Below are positions 34,472-43,924 of a stretch of 64,000 bases of DNA, piece after piece (position 1 is the first letter of the stretch; the number at the start of each line of letters is the position of its first letter). A model generated the notes under the pieces. The model had not been told where the DNA came from. It searched no databases and worked only from the letters and a program-made list of their open reading frames with translations. This DNA comes from Pseudomonas weihenstephanensis. Lineage in GTDB: Bacteria > Pseudomonadota > Gammaproteobacteria > Pseudomonadales > Pseudomonadaceae. Position numbers and translations under genes: made by a program. The DNA is taken from contig NZ_JYLF01000001.1 in the NCBI RefSeq assembly GCF_001043055.1, positions 62,001 to 126,000 on the forward strand. Direction: 5' to 3'.

Positions 34472-36367
34472 ATGTCTCAGCCGATTCGCCTCAAAGACCA
34501 CGAGAAAGACGCACGCCTTGTGCGCAGCCGCGTCGTGGTCGGCGCCTGTGTCGTGGTGGCGCTCATTTGTGCGCTGATCGTGCGCCTGTACTACTTGCAA
34601 GTGGTGCAGTACGAGTACCACTCGACATTGTCGGAAAACAACCGGGTGCACGTGCAGCCGATTCCCCCCACCCGTGGCCTGATTTTTGACCGCAATGGGG
34701 TGGTGATCGCCGACAACCGGCCAAGCTTCAGCCTGAGCATGACCCGCGAGCGCTCCGGCGACTGGCAACAAGTGCTCGACGTGATTGTTGAGGTGTTGCA
34801 ACTCACCCCGCAGGACCGCGCACTGTTTGAAAAGCGCATGAAACAGGGGCGTCGGCCGTTTGAGCCGGTGCCCATTCTGTTTGAGCTGAACGAAGAGCAG
34901 ATCGCCCGCATTGCCGTTAACCAGTTCCGCCTGCCAGGGGTGGAAGTGGTTGCGCAGTTGGTGCGTCACTACCCGCAAGGCGCGCACTTTGCGCACTCGG
35001 TGGGGTACATGGGGCGGATCAACGAAAAAGAGCTTAAAACCCTCGACCCGGTCAATTACAGCGGCACCCATCACATCGGTAAAACCGGCATCGAGCGCTT
35101 CTATGAAGCCGAGCTGCACGGGCAGGTGGGTTACGAAGAAGTTGAAACCAACGCCCGTGGCCGGGTGTTGCGCGTGCTTAAACGCACCGACCCGATCCCC
35201 GGCAAAGACATCGTGCTCAGCCTCGATATCAAGTTGCAGGAAGCCGCCGAGGAAGCGCTGGCCGGGCGCCGTGGCGCAGTTGTCGCCCTGAACCCGATGA
35301 CGGGCGAGGTGCTGGCAATGGTCAGTCAACCCAGTTTTGACCCCAACCTGTTTGTGACCGGCATCAGCTTCAAGGCTTACGCCGAGTTACGCGACTCCAT
35401 TGATCGCCCGCTGTTTAACCGGATTTTGCGCGGCCTGTACCCGCCGGGTTCGACCATCAAGCCTGCGGTGGCGATTGCCGGCCTCGACAGCGGCGTGATC
35501 ACCGGTGCCTCGCGGGTCTACGACCCCGGTTATTACCAGTTGCCCAATTACGATCACAAATACCGTAACTGGAACCGCAGCGGTGATGGCTATGTGGATT
35601 TGGACACGGCGATCATGCGTTCCAATGACACCTACTTCTACGACTTGGCCCACAAGCTGGGCATTGACCGGCTGTCGACCTACATGAACCAGTTCGGCAT
35701 TGGCCAGAAAGTCTCCCTCGACATGTTTGAAGAGTCGGCGGGGCTGATGCCGTCGCGCGAGTGGAAGCGCGCCACCCGACGTCAGGCCTGGTTTCCGGGT
35801 GAAACCCTGATTTTGGGGATCGGTCAGGGCTACATGCAGTCCACGCCTTTGCAACTGGCGCAAGCCACGGCGCTGATTGCCAGCAAGGGCAAGTGGATTC
35901 GCCCGCATCTGGCCAAGACCATCGAAGGCGTACCGCCCGTGGACCCGAACCCGATGCCTGATATCGTGCTGCGCGACCCGTCCAACTGGGCCAAGGTCAG
36001 CCACGGCATGCAGCAAGTGGTGCATGGCGCACGCGGTACGGCACGGGTCGCCGGGGCTGGCGCGCAATACCTGATTGCCGGCAAAAGTGGTACGGCGCAG
36101 GTGGTGGCCATCAAGCAAGGCGAAAAATATGACCGCTCCAAGGTTCAGGAGCGCCACCGCGACCACGCCTTGTTCGTCGGTTTTGCGCCGGCCAATAACC
36201 CGCAAATTACGGTCTCGGTGATGATTGAAAACGGCGAGGCGGGCAGCCGCGTCGCCTCGCCAGTGGTGCGCAAGGTCATGGATGCCTGGTTACTGGATGC
36301 AGACGGCAAGCTCAAACCTGAGTACGCCAGCCCTTCAAAGGCGGAGGTTTCGGCCAGTGATGAGTAA
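34472..36367 (+). CDS. mrdA: Penicillin-binding protein 2 (elongasome transpeptidase)
   Basis: Inner-membrane-anchored transpeptidase that crosslinks new murein during rod elongation with RodA. 631 residues: one N-terminal membrane segment (residues about 20-42), dimerisation domain, transpeptidase domain. Active-site motifs are STIK (in PPGSTIKPAVAIAG), SND (RSNDTYFYDLA) and KSGT (AGKSGTAQV). It starts 12 bp after rlmH and overlaps rodA by 8 bp. P. aeruginosa calls it pbpA. Confidence 0.98.
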   Translation: MSQPIRLKDHEKDARLVRSRVVVGACVVVALICALIVRLYYLQVVQYEYHSTLSENNRVHVQPIPPTRGLIFDRNGVVIADNRPSFSLSMTRERSGDWQQVLDVIVEVLQLTPQDRALFEKRMKQGRRPFEPVPILFELNEEQIARIAVNQFRLPGVEVVAQLVRHYPQGAHFAHSVGYMGRINEKELKTLDPVNYSGTHHIGKTGIERFYEAELHGQVGYEEVETNARGRVLRVLKRTDPIPGKDIVLSLDIKLQEAAEEALAGRRGAVVALNPMTGEVLAMVSQPSFDPNLFVTGISFKAYAELRDSIDRPLFNRILRGLYPPGSTIKPAVAIAGLDSGVITGASRVYDPGYYQLPNYDHKYRNWNRSGDGYVDLDTAIMRSNDTYFYDLAHKLGIDRLSTYMNQFGIGQKVSLDMFEESAGLMPSREWKRATRRQAWFPGETLILGIGQGYMQSTPLQLAQATALIASKGKWIRPHLAKTIEGVPPVDPNPMPDIVLRDPSNWAKVSHGMQQVVHGARGTARVAGAGAQYLIAGKSGTAQVVAIKQGEKYDRSKVQERHRDHALFVGFAPANNPQITVSVMIENGEAGSRVASPVVRKVMDAWLLDADGKLKPEYASPSKAEVSASDE

Positions 36368-37502
36368 TTTTGATCGCATGCTCTCCAGTGAGGATGTGAT
36401 GCGTCGGCGTGCCTCGCTGCTTCAGCGCTTGCACATTGATGGCCCGCTGCTGATTTTGCTGCTGACCCTGGCAGCAGGCAGTTTGTTTGTGTTGTATTCG
36501 GCCAGCGGTAAAAGCTGGGACCTGCTGAGCAAGCAGGCGACCTCGTTCGGTATCGGTCTGGTGTCGATGTTTATCATTGCCCAGCTTGAACCCCGCTTTA
36601 TGGCGCGCTGGGTGCCCATCGGCTACCTGGTCGGTGTGTTGTTGCTGGTGGTGGTGGACGTGATGGGCCACAACGCGATGGGCGCCACGCGCTGGATCAA
36701 CATACCGGGGGTGATTCGTTTCCAGCCTTCGGAGTTCATGAAAATTTTGATGCCGGCGACCATCGCCTGGTATCTCTCCAAGCGCACCTTGCCCCCGCAG
36801 CTCAAGCACGTCGCTATCAGTTTGATGCTGATCGGCGTGCCGTTTGCGCTGATTGTGCGCCAGCCCGACCTTGGCACCGCGTTGCTGGTGCTGGCGGGCG
36901 GAGCGTTTGTGCTGTTTATGGGCGGTTTGCGCTGGCGCTGGATTCTCAGCGTATTGGCGGCCACCATCCCGGTGGCGGTGGCCATGTGGTTTTTCGTGAT
37001 GCACGACTACCAGAAGCAGCGGGTACTGACCTTTCTCGACCCTGAAAGCGACCCGTTGGGCACCGGCTGGAACATCATTCAGTCCAAGGCGGCTATCGGT
37101 TCTGGCGGGGTGTTTGGCAAAGGCTGGCTGTTGGGCACCCAGTCGCATCTGGACTTTCTGCCCGAAAGCCACACCGACTTCATCATCGCGGTGATGGGCG
37201 AAGAATTCGGCCTGGTAGGGATTTGCGCATTGCTGCTGATCTACCTGCTGTTGATTGGTCGCGGCCTGGTGATTACGGCCCAGGCCCAGACGCTGTTCGG
37301 CAAATTGCTGGCCGGCAGCCTGACCATGACGTTTTTTGTTTATGTTTTCGTCAACATCGGTATGGTCAGTGGCCTGTTGCCGGTGGTGGGCGTGCCATTG
37401 CCGTTTATAAGCTACGGCGGAACTTCGCTCGTCACGCTGCTGTCAGCGTTTGGGGTTTTGATGTCGATCCACACGCATCGCAAGTGGATCGCGCAAGTTT
37501 GA
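36360..37502 (+). CDS. rodA: Rod-shape SEDS glycosyltransferase RodA
   Basis: Polymerises lipid II into glycan strands in complex with PBP2. 380 residues from the ATG at 36360, which overlaps the mrdA stop. The open frame extends further upstream, but that part reads through mrdA in another frame. About ten membrane helices. SEDS signatures: RFQPSEFMKI, RQPDLGTALLV, DFIIAVMGEEFGLVG and the C-terminal LPVVGVPLPFISYGGTS. Confidence 0.97.
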   Translation: MSNFDRMLSSEDVMRRRASLLQRLHIDGPLLILLLTLAAGSLFVLYSASGKSWDLLSKQATSFGIGLVSMFIIAQLEPRFMARWVPIGYLVGVLLLVVVDVMGHNAMGATRWINIPGVIRFQPSEFMKILMPATIAWYLSKRTLPPQLKHVAISLMLIGVPFALIVRQPDLGTALLVLAGGAFVLFMGGLRWRWILSVLAATIPVAVAMWFFVMHDYQKQRVLTFLDPESDPLGTGWNIIQSKAAIGSGGVFGKGWLLGTQSHLDFLPESHTDFIIAVMGEEFGLVGICALLLIYLLLIGRGLVITAQAQTLFGKLLAGSLTMTFFVYVFVNIGMVSGLLPVVGVPLPFISYGGTSLVTLLSAFGVLMSIHTHRKWIAQV

Positions 37503-37519
37503 TTAAGGTGAATTATTCA

Positions 37520-38530
37520 ATGCAAGTAATGCGTGGCTGGGCCGCTCGATACGCGTCATGGGTAGGCCTGTTGGGTCTGTTCGGGGCGGCGCAAGGCGCG
37601 GTGGCCGGCGACTACGAAGGCTCACCCCAAGTGGCTGAGTTTGTCGGTGAAATGACCCGCGACTACGGGTTTGCCGGCGAACAGCTGATGGACGTGTTTC
37701 GCCAGGCTCAGCGCAAGCAGAGCATTCTCGACGCTATTTCGCGTCCTGCCGAGCGCGTCAAGCAGTGGAAAGAATACCGCCCCATCTTTATTTCTGATGC
37801 CCGTGTTGCCCGCGGTGTCGATTTTTGGCGCGAGCACGAAGCCGTACTGGCCCGTGCCGAGCAGGAATACGGTGTTCCGGCACAGGTGATTGTGTCGATC
37901 ATCGGCGTTGAAACCTTCTACGGTCGCAACACCGGCAATTATCGGGTGATCGACGCGTTGTCGACCCTGGGCTTTGATTACCCGCCACGGGCCGAGTTCT
38001 TCCGCAAGGAGCTGCGTGAGTTCCTGTTGTTGGCCCGTGAAGAGCAGGTCGACCCGTTGACCCTTAAAGGCTCGTACGCGGGTGCGATGGGCTTGCCGCA
38101 ATTTATGCCGAGCAGCTTTCGCGCTTACGCCGTGGACTTTGACGGCGACGGCCACATCAACATCTGGAGCAACCCGGACGACGCGATTGGCAGCGCTGCC
38201 AGCTACTTCAAGCGTCATGGCTGGGTGGCCGGTGAGCCGGTGGTGATTCGCGCCGACGTTCAGGGCGAGCGGGTCGACGAAGGCTTGACCCAAGGCATCG
38301 AGCCGGTGAAAACCGTCGGGGAGTTGCGAGCGCTGGGGTGGTCGAGTCATGATGCGCTGCCTGACGACATGCCGGTCACCGCGTTCCGTCTCGAAGGCGA
38401 AAACGGCCCTGAATACTGGATGGGCCTGAAGAATTTTTACGCGATCACGCGCTACAACCGTAGCGTGATGTACGCCATGGCAGTGCACCAACTGTCCGAC
38501 CTGCTGGTTCAAGCACGGGGCACTAAGTAA
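37520..38530 (+). CDS. mltB: Soluble lytic murein transglycosylase of the MltB family
   Basis: Cleaves murein glycan with 1,6-anhydro product formation. 336 residues from the ATG at 37520 (AAGGTG upstream). The signal peptide ends near GAVAG and has no lipobox cysteine, so the enzyme is periplasmic and soluble, as in the SltB1 protein of P. aeruginosa. The catalytic Glu is in IIGVETFYG; YAGAMGLPQFMPSSF and DFDGDGHINIW are the other MltB blocks. Its stop shares a base with the rlpA start (TAATG). Confidence 0.94.
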   Translation: MQVMRGWAARYASWVGLLGLFGAAQGAVAGDYEGSPQVAEFVGEMTRDYGFAGEQLMDVFRQAQRKQSILDAISRPAERVKQWKEYRPIFISDARVARGVDFWREHEAVLARAEQEYGVPAQVIVSIIGVETFYGRNTGNYRVIDALSTLGFDYPPRAEFFRKELREFLLLAREEQVDPLTLKGSYAGAMGLPQFMPSSFRAYAVDFDGDGHINIWSNPDDAIGSAASYFKRHGWVAGEPVVIRADVQGERVDEGLTQGIEPVKTVGELRALGWSSHDALPDDMPVTAFRLEGENGPEYWMGLKNFYAITRYNRSVMYAMAVHQLSDLLVQARGTK

Positions 38531-39525
38531 TGCCGTTTCTAGCGATCCGCACACCTCTTAAAGTCGCTGCCTGCGCCGCCCTTGCGTTGCTGGTGGTGAG
38601 CTGCTCCAGCAGCCGCACCGCCGCGCCACAAAAGTCGACTGCCGTTGTTCGCGCCACGCCGGGGCTGGACATCAACCGCGCGCACAAAGACGGCGCGCCG
38701 TGGTGGGACGTGGACGTCTCGCGCATCCCCGATGCCACCCCGACCCTGCACACCGGGCCCTACAAGGCCAACCCGTACACCGTGCTGGGTAAAACCTACT
38801 TCCCGATTCAAGAGTCCAAGACCTATGTCGCATCGGGTACTGCCTCTTGGTACGGCACCAAGTTTCATGGTCAAAACACCGCCAATGGCGAGGTGTATGA
38901 CCTGTACGGCATGAGCGCCGCGCACAAAACCCTGCCACTGCCCAGCTACGTCAAAGTGACCAACCTGGACAACGGTAAAGCTGTAGTGCTGCGGGTCAAC
39001 GACCGTGGCCCGTTCTACTCCGACCGCATCATTGACTTGTCTTATGCGGCGGCCAAAAAACTTGGCTATGCCGAAACCGGTACGGCGCGGGTCAAGGTTG
39101 AAGGCATTGACCCGCAAGCGTGGTGGGCGCAGCGCGGTCGCCCGGCGCCGTTGATGCTCAATGAGCCAAAAATGGCTCAGAATGCACCCGGCCCTACGGT
39201 GTCGACCGGCAAGGTTGAACAATGGACCCCACCTGCGCAGCAGCACGCGAGTGATGTTGTACCGGTGCCAGGCATGGCCAGTGGCCACGGCACGTACTTG
39301 CAGGTCGGCGCATTTGCCAACCCGGACGCGGCAGAGTTGCTTCGCTCCAAGCTCAGTGGCATGGTCAGCGCTCCGGTGTTCATCAGTTCAATTGTGCGCA
39401 ATCAACAAACCTTGCACCGTGTACGACTGGGGCCAATTGCCTCGGCCGGTGAAGTACAGCAAGCGCAAAACAGCGTGCGTCTGGCCAACTTGGGCCAGCC
39501 AAGCGTTGTGACATCGGATCAGTAA
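38530..39525 (+). CDS. rlpA: Septal-ring lytic transglycosylase RlpA
   Basis: Lipoprotein that cleaves denuded (peptide-free) glycan strands at the septum, as shown for the P. aeruginosa protein. 331 residues: signal peptide with lipobox VVSC, a double-psi beta-barrel domain (ASWYGTKFHGQNTANGE, LRVNDRGPF) at about residues 100-190, a Pro/Gln-rich linker, and a C-terminal SPOR domain (YLQVGAFANPDAAELL) that targets division sites. It starts on the last base of mltB. Confidence 0.96.
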   Translation: MPFLAIRTPLKVAACAALALLVVSCSSSRTAAPQKSTAVVRATPGLDINRAHKDGAPWWDVDVSRIPDATPTLHTGPYKANPYTVLGKTYFPIQESKTYVASGTASWYGTKFHGQNTANGEVYDLYGMSAAHKTLPLPSYVKVTNLDNGKAVVLRVNDRGPFYSDRIIDLSYAAAKKLGYAETGTARVKVEGIDPQAWWAQRGRPAPLMLNEPKMAQNAPGPTVSTGKVEQWTPPAQQHASDVVPVPGMASGHGTYLQVGAFANPDAAELLRSKLSGMVSAPVFISSIVRNQQTLHRVRLGPIASAGEVQQAQNSVRLANLGQPSVVTSDQ

Positions 39526-39625
39526 CACTGATTAACGCGTTGGGCCTTGAACCTTCGAGGCTCAAACGCAGTTGTGGCGGCGAAGAATAAAAGCCCTGTG
39601 AGGGCCACGCTGCAACTGAATACGC

Positions 39626-39647
39626 GACAGCCCGTCAAACGGCTGTC
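39626..39647. terminator. Hairpin between rlpA and dacA
   Basis: GACAGCC (39626-39632) pairs with GGCTGTC (39641-39647), and outer bases GCAACTG/CAACAGTTTTGC could extend the structure. It is followed by CAACAGTTTTG. It probably reduces read-through from rlpA and leaves dacA under its own promoter. Confidence 0.45.
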
Positions 39648-39699
39648 ACAACAGTTTTGCCCGCGAGGGTAAGTTTCCATTAACAATTTCGAGAGACGG

Positions 39700-40857
39700 A
39701 TGAACATCACCACCTTTGCCAAACGCCTGTGCCTGCTTGTCCCGCTGATCATTACGCCTGCTGCCTTTGCAGCCGAAATGATGCCGTCGCCGCCGCAGCT
39801 TGCCGCCAAGTCCTACGTGCTCATGGATGCCAGCAGCGGTAACGTGCTGGTTGAGAACAATGGCGATCAACGCCTGCCGCCTGCCAGCCTGACCAAGCTG
39901 ATGACCGCGTACATTGCGACCCTGGAAATCCGTCGTGGCCAGATCGGTGAAAACGATCCGGTCACCGTCAGCGAAAATGCCTGGCGTACCGGTGGTTCGC
40001 GGATGTTCATCAAAGTCGGTTCCCAGGTATCGGTCAGCGACTTGCTGCACGGGATCATCATTCAGTCGGGTAACGACGCCAGCGTTGCGCTGTCCGAACA
40101 CATTGCCGGCAGTGAAGACGCGTTCGCCGACCTGATGAACAAAACCGCGGGCGAGTTGGGCATGACCAACAGCCACTTCATGAACCCGACCGGTCTGCCA
40201 AACCCGGATCACTACTCGTCGGCGCACGACATGTCGTTGCTGGCACGCGCGATCATCCACGAAGACCCGACTCACTATGCGATCTACTCGCAGAAGGAGT
40301 TCTTCTGGAACGGCATCAAGCAGCCTAACCGCAACCTGCTGCTGTGGCGCGACAAAACCGTTGATGGCCTGAAAACCGGTCATACCGATGAAGCGGGCTA
40401 CTGCATGGTGTCGTCGGCTGTGCGTGATGGCATGCGTTTGATCGCGGTGGTGTTCGGCACCAACAGCGAGGCGGCCCGTGCTGCCGAGACGCAAAAGCTG
40501 CTGACCTACGGTTTCCGTTTCTTCGAAACCCAGACCTTCTACCAGAAGGGCACTGAGCTGGCGCAAGCACCGGTCTGGAAAGGCACCACCAACCAGGTCA
40601 AAGCAGGTCTGGCCGATGATCTGACCCTGACCCTGCCTAAAGGCCAGTTGAAAAAGCTCGCGGCCAGCATGACCATGAACCCGCAACTGATGGCGCCGAT
40701 CGCCAAAGGTGACGTGATCGGCAAGGTTGAAGTCAAACTCGACGATAAAGTTGTTCACAGTGCCGACTTGATCGCACTTGAACCCGTTGAGGAAGGTGGA
40801 ATTTTCCGACGCGTGTGGGATAGCATCCGTCTATTCTTCTACGGGTTGTTCAACTGA
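39700..40857 (+). CDS. dacA: D-alanyl-D-alanine carboxypeptidase (PBP5 type)
   Basis: Trims the terminal D-Ala from murein pentapeptides. 385 residues with a cleaved signal peptide ending AAFAA. Motifs SLTK (PPASLTKLMTAYI), SGN (QSGNDASVAL) and KTG (DGLKTGHTDEAG) form the active site. A C-terminal PBP5 beta domain precedes an amphipathic membrane helix (IFRRVWDSIRLFFYGLF). P. aeruginosa names the gene dacC. Confidence 0.97.
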   Translation: MNITTFAKRLCLLVPLIITPAAFAAEMMPSPPQLAAKSYVLMDASSGNVLVENNGDQRLPPASLTKLMTAYIATLEIRRGQIGENDPVTVSENAWRTGGSRMFIKVGSQVSVSDLLHGIIIQSGNDASVALSEHIAGSEDAFADLMNKTAGELGMTNSHFMNPTGLPNPDHYSSAHDMSLLARAIIHEDPTHYAIYSQKEFFWNGIKQPNRNLLLWRDKTVDGLKTGHTDEAGYCMVSSAVRDGMRLIAVVFGTNSEAARAAETQKLLTYGFRFFETQTFYQKGTELAQAPVWKGTTNQVKAGLADDLTLTLPKGQLKKLAASMTMNPQLMAPIAKGDVIGKVEVKLDDKVVHSADLIALEPVEEGGIFRRVWDSIRLFFYGLFN

Positions 40858-40936
40858 TTGCACCCACCTGTGTGACCCCTTGCCTACCCGGCACGGGGTC
40901 ATGTCTGTAGTTCCGGGCTTACGAGGCCAATACGCC

Positions 40937-41212
40937 ATGAGCGATACCGAAGTAAAGGCGCCAAAGATCGAATTCCCTAACGTGGATTACCCGGTTAAGG
41001 TGATCAGCGACACGGGTGTGGGCAACAAAGACAAGATCATCGACATCGTGAAGAAACACGCGAAGGTCAACGATGAGCGTGTCGACGAACGTCAAAGCAC
41101 CAATGGCAAGTACACAACGATCCAGTTGCACATCGTGGCAACGGATCAGGATCAGCTCTACAACATCAACAGCGAACTGCGGGCTACCGGCTTCGTGCAC
41201 ATGGTGTTGTGA
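40937..41212 (+). CDS. DUF493 (YbeD-like) protein
   Basis: 91 residues from the ATG at 40937; the frame is open upstream into dacA but that part is not conserved. The small ACT-like domain is seen in [18 protein letters not shown], the middle [19 protein letters not shown] and the end [12 protein letters not shown]. It sits between dacA and lipB as in E. coli (ybeD) and its stop overlaps the lipB start. A regulatory role in lipoate metabolism has been suggested for the family but is not shown. Confidence 0.93.
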   Translation: MSDTEVKAPKIEFPNVDYPVKVISDTGVGNKDKIIDIVKKHAKVNDERVDERQSTNGKYTTIQLHIVATDQDQLYNINSELRATGFVHMVL

Positions 41213-41865
41213 TGTCGCAGGTCTTGGGTATTCGCGAGCTGGGTCAGCTTGACTACGAGCGCACCTGGCTGGCGATGCAACGCTTCACCGAAGCACGCAA
41301 GCAACAACCGGACACCCAAGATGAAGTCTGGCTGGTGCAGCATCCGCCGGTGTTTACCCAAGGTCAGGCAGGCAAGGCCGAGCACCTGCTGTTGCCGGGT
41401 GATATCCCGGTGGTCAAATCGGACCGCGGCGGGCAGGTGACGTACCACGGGCCCGGTCAGATGGTCGCTTATCTGTTGCTGGACGTTCGCCGGTTAGGGT
41501 TTGGCGTACGTGAGCTGGTCAGCCGGATGGAGCGCTGCCTGATCGAGCTGCTCGCCAGCTATGGCGTGAACGCCCAGGCCAAAGTGGATGCGCCGGGTGT
41601 CTATGTCGACGGCGCCAAAATCGCCTCACTGGGCCTGCGGATTCGCAATGGCTGCTCTTTCCACGGTCTGGCCCTGAATGTGGACATGGATCTGGAACCG
41701 TTTCGACGGATTAACCCCTGTGGTTATGCGGGGCTGGCGATGACCCAGTTGCGTGACCATGCAGGCCCGATTGAATTTGCCGAGGTGAGTGCCCGATTGC
41801 GTGCGCAACTCGTCAAACACCTCGACTATGCTGAGCAGACGACCCTCACGGGCGGAATCGATTGA
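41212..41865 (+). CDS. lipB: Lipoyl(octanoyl) transferase
   Basis: Moves octanoate from acyl carrier protein to lipoyl domains of the dehydrogenase complexes. 217 residues. The ATG at 41212 overlaps the previous stop (TGATG); a GTG one codon earlier is possible. [12 protein letters not shown], the catalytic Lys in [10 protein letters not shown] and Cys in [13 protein letters not shown] are present. LipA follows after 1 bp, forming the lipoate synthesis pair. Confidence 0.97.
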   Translation: MSQVLGIRELGQLDYERTWLAMQRFTEARKQQPDTQDEVWLVQHPPVFTQGQAGKAEHLLLPGDIPVVKSDRGGQVTYHGPGQMVAYLLLDVRRLGFGVRELVSRMERCLIELLASYGVNAQAKVDAPGVYVDGAKIASLGLRIRNGCSFHGLALNVDMDLEPFRRINPCGYAGLAMTQLRDHAGPIEFAEVSARLRAQLVKHLDYAEQTTLTGGID

Positions 41866-41866
41866 T

Positions 41867-42907
41867 ATGACTACTGCGCAAGACGCTGTTCAAACCCTGA
41901 TCCCTACGCTGGACATCTCCGAACGTGCAGCCCGCGCCAGCGAGGCCCGTTCCAAGGTTGAGACCGGCGTTAAATTGCGCGGTGCCGAGAAGGTTGCGCG
42001 TATCCCGGTCAAGATCATTCCGACCACCGAGTTGCCGAAGAAGCCTGACTGGATTCGTGTGCGCATCCCGGTATCGCCTGAAGTCGACCGTATCAAAGCG
42101 TTGCTGCGCAAGCACAAGCTGCACAGCGTGTGCGAAGAGGCCTCCTGCCCGAACCTGGGCGAATGCTTCTCCGGTGGTACGGCGACGTTCATGATCATGG
42201 GCGACATCTGCACCCGTCGCTGCCCGTTCTGCGACGTGGGCCATGGACGACCGAAGCCACTGGACGTCAATGAGCCAGAAAGCCTGGCGGTCGCCATTGC
42301 TGACTTGCGTTTGAAGTACGTGGTGATCACCTCGGTCGACCGTGATGACCTGCGTGACGGTGGTGCGCAGCACTTTGCCGATTGCATCCGTGAAATCCGC
42401 AAATTGTCGCCGAACGTGCTGCTCGAAACGCTGGTGCCCGACTACCGTGGGCGCATGGACGTCGCGTTGGAAATCACCGCTGCCGAGCCGCCTGACGTGT
42501 TCAACCACAACCTCGAAACCGTGCCGCGCCTCTACAAGGCTGCGCGTCCGGGTTCCGACTACCAGTGGTCGTTGACCTTGCTGCAACGCTTCAAGCAAAT
42601 GATGCCGCACATCCCGACCAAGTCCGGCTTGATGCTGGGCCTGGGTGAAACGGACGAAGAAGTCATTGAAGTGATGAAGCGCATGCGTGAGCACGACATC
42701 GACATGCTGACGTTGGGCCAATACCTGCAACCGTCGCGCAGCCACTTGCCGGTGCAGCGTTTTGTTCACCCGGACGTCTTCGCCTGGTTCGCCGAGGAAG
42801 GCTACAAAATGGGCTTCAAAAACGTCGCCTCGGGCCCCTTGGTGCGTTCTTCGTACCATGCCGATGAGCAGGCCAAGCTGGTTAAAACCATGTTGGTTGG
42901 TGAGTAA
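41867..42907 (+). CDS. lipA: Lipoyl synthase
   Basis: Radical-SAM enzyme inserting two sulfurs into protein-bound octanoate. 346 residues from the ATG at 41867. The sacrificial auxiliary cluster ligands are C89, C94 and C100 ([12 protein letters not shown]). The SAM-cluster motif is C115-C119-C122 (CTRRCPFC). The C-terminal RSSYHADE provides the conserved serine ligand region. It starts 1 bp after lipB. Confidence 0.98.
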   Translation: MTTAQDAVQTLIPTLDISERAARASEARSKVETGVKLRGAEKVARIPVKIIPTTELPKKPDWIRVRIPVSPEVDRIKALLRKHKLHSVCEEASCPNLGECFSGGTATFMIMGDICTRRCPFCDVGHGRPKPLDVNEPESLAVAIADLRLKYVVITSVDRDDLRDGGAQHFADCIREIRKLSPNVLLETLVPDYRGRMDVALEITAAEPPDVFNHNLETVPRLYKAARPGSDYQWSLTLLQRFKQMMPHIPTKSGLMLGLGETDEEVIEVMKRMREHDIDMLTLGQYLQPSRSHLPVQRFVHPDVFAWFAEEGYKMGFKNVASGPLVRSSYHADEQAKLVKTMLVGE

Positions 42908-42911
42908 ACGC

Positions 42912-43874
42912 ATGAATAGCCGGCTTACCGCGCAGGTGTCCTACAAGGCCCACAGCGCGGTGCCCGCGCTACCCGCTGGCGGGGTGATCGGCCTGATCGC
43001 CCCGGCAGGCCCCGCCGAACTTGACCTGACCCTTGCGACCCAATGGATACAAGCGCGCGGCTATCAACTGCGTGTGTTTCCTGGCGTCTGGGAAAAGGAC
43101 GGTTATCTGGCAGGCGCTGATGCAACTCGCTTGCGCGATCTGCACGACGCGTTTGAGGATGACAGCATTGACGCCATTTTGTGCATGCGCGGCGGCTATG
43201 GCAGCCCTCGCTTGCTCGACGGCATCGATTTTGAGCGACTTAAACGTCATCCAAAACCGTTCATCGGTTATAGCGACATCACCGCGCTGCACTTGGCGAT
43301 CACCCGTTATGCAGGCTTTGTGACCTTTCACGGGCCGATGCTTAACGCTGACTTGCTGGGTGACAAGCAGGCGCCCACCGAATCTTCGTTGTTGGACATG
43401 CTCAGCGGCCGTCAAGGACCACAGTTGGCCCACCCGGCTGCCTTTCCCTTGACCACCGTGGCACCGGGCGTTGCCTGTGGTCGTTTACTGGGCGGCAATC
43501 TGGCGATGATCTGCGCCATGATGGGCACAGCGTTCGAACTGGATGCGGACGACATCATTCTGTTTATCGAAGACGTCAACGAGCCGCTGTACCGGATAGA
43601 CCGCTTCTTGACGCAGTTGCGCCTGGCGGGCAAGTTTGCCGGGTTGCGCGGGGTCTTGGTGGGGGATGTGGCGGGTGTTGACCACGAGGCGTTGATCCGA
43701 CTGGTGGGGCAGACGTTTGAGCCTTTGGGCATTCCCGTGCTGGCAGGTTGGCGGAGTGGGCATTGCGACCCGAACCTTACGTTGCCGATGGGCGCTTTGG
43801 TGAGTCTGGATGCTGATCGCCAGCAGTTGGTGCTAGAGCAGTGCGTGGTTTCGATCAACAACCATAAGGCTTGA
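42912..43874 (+). CDS. ldcA: Murein LD-carboxypeptidase (S66 family)
   Basis: Removes the terminal D-Ala from recycled tetrapeptides in the cytoplasm, making the tripeptide that Mpl re-uses. 320 residues from the ATG at 42912, 4 bp after lipA. S66 blocks: GVIGLIAPAGP, ILCMRGGYGSPRLLDGID with the nucleophile region FIGYSDITALH, and the Glu-containing ILFIEDVNEPLYRIDR. The final His lies in GWRSGHCDPNLTLPMG. It ends at a strong bidirectional terminator. Confidence 0.95.
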   Translation: MNSRLTAQVSYKAHSAVPALPAGGVIGLIAPAGPAELDLTLATQWIQARGYQLRVFPGVWEKDGYLAGADATRLRDLHDAFEDDSIDAILCMRGGYGSPRLLDGIDFERLKRHPKPFIGYSDITALHLAITRYAGFVTFHGPMLNADLLGDKQAPTESSLLDMLSGRQGPQLAHPAAFPLTTVAPGVACGRLLGGNLAMICAMMGTAFELDADDIILFIEDVNEPLYRIDRFLTQLRLAGKFAGLRGVLVGDVAGVDHEALIRLVGQTFEPLGIPVLAGWRSGHCDPNLTLPMGALVSLDADRQQLVLEQCVVSINNHKA

Positions 43875-43878
43875 AGCC

Positions 43879-43917
43879 CCTCACCCCAACCTCTCCAGGG
43901 AAACGGTTGGGGTGAGG
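43879..43917. terminator. Bidirectional terminator between convergent ldcA and lytic transglycosylase
   Basis: A perfect 13-bp stem, CCTCACCCCAACC (43879-43891) / GGTTGGGGTGAGG (43905-43917), fills the 50-bp space between the two convergent genes. It uses the same CCTCACCC motif seen after eatR, a repeated element of this genome. Confidence 0.75.
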
Positions 43918-43924
43918 ACGATGC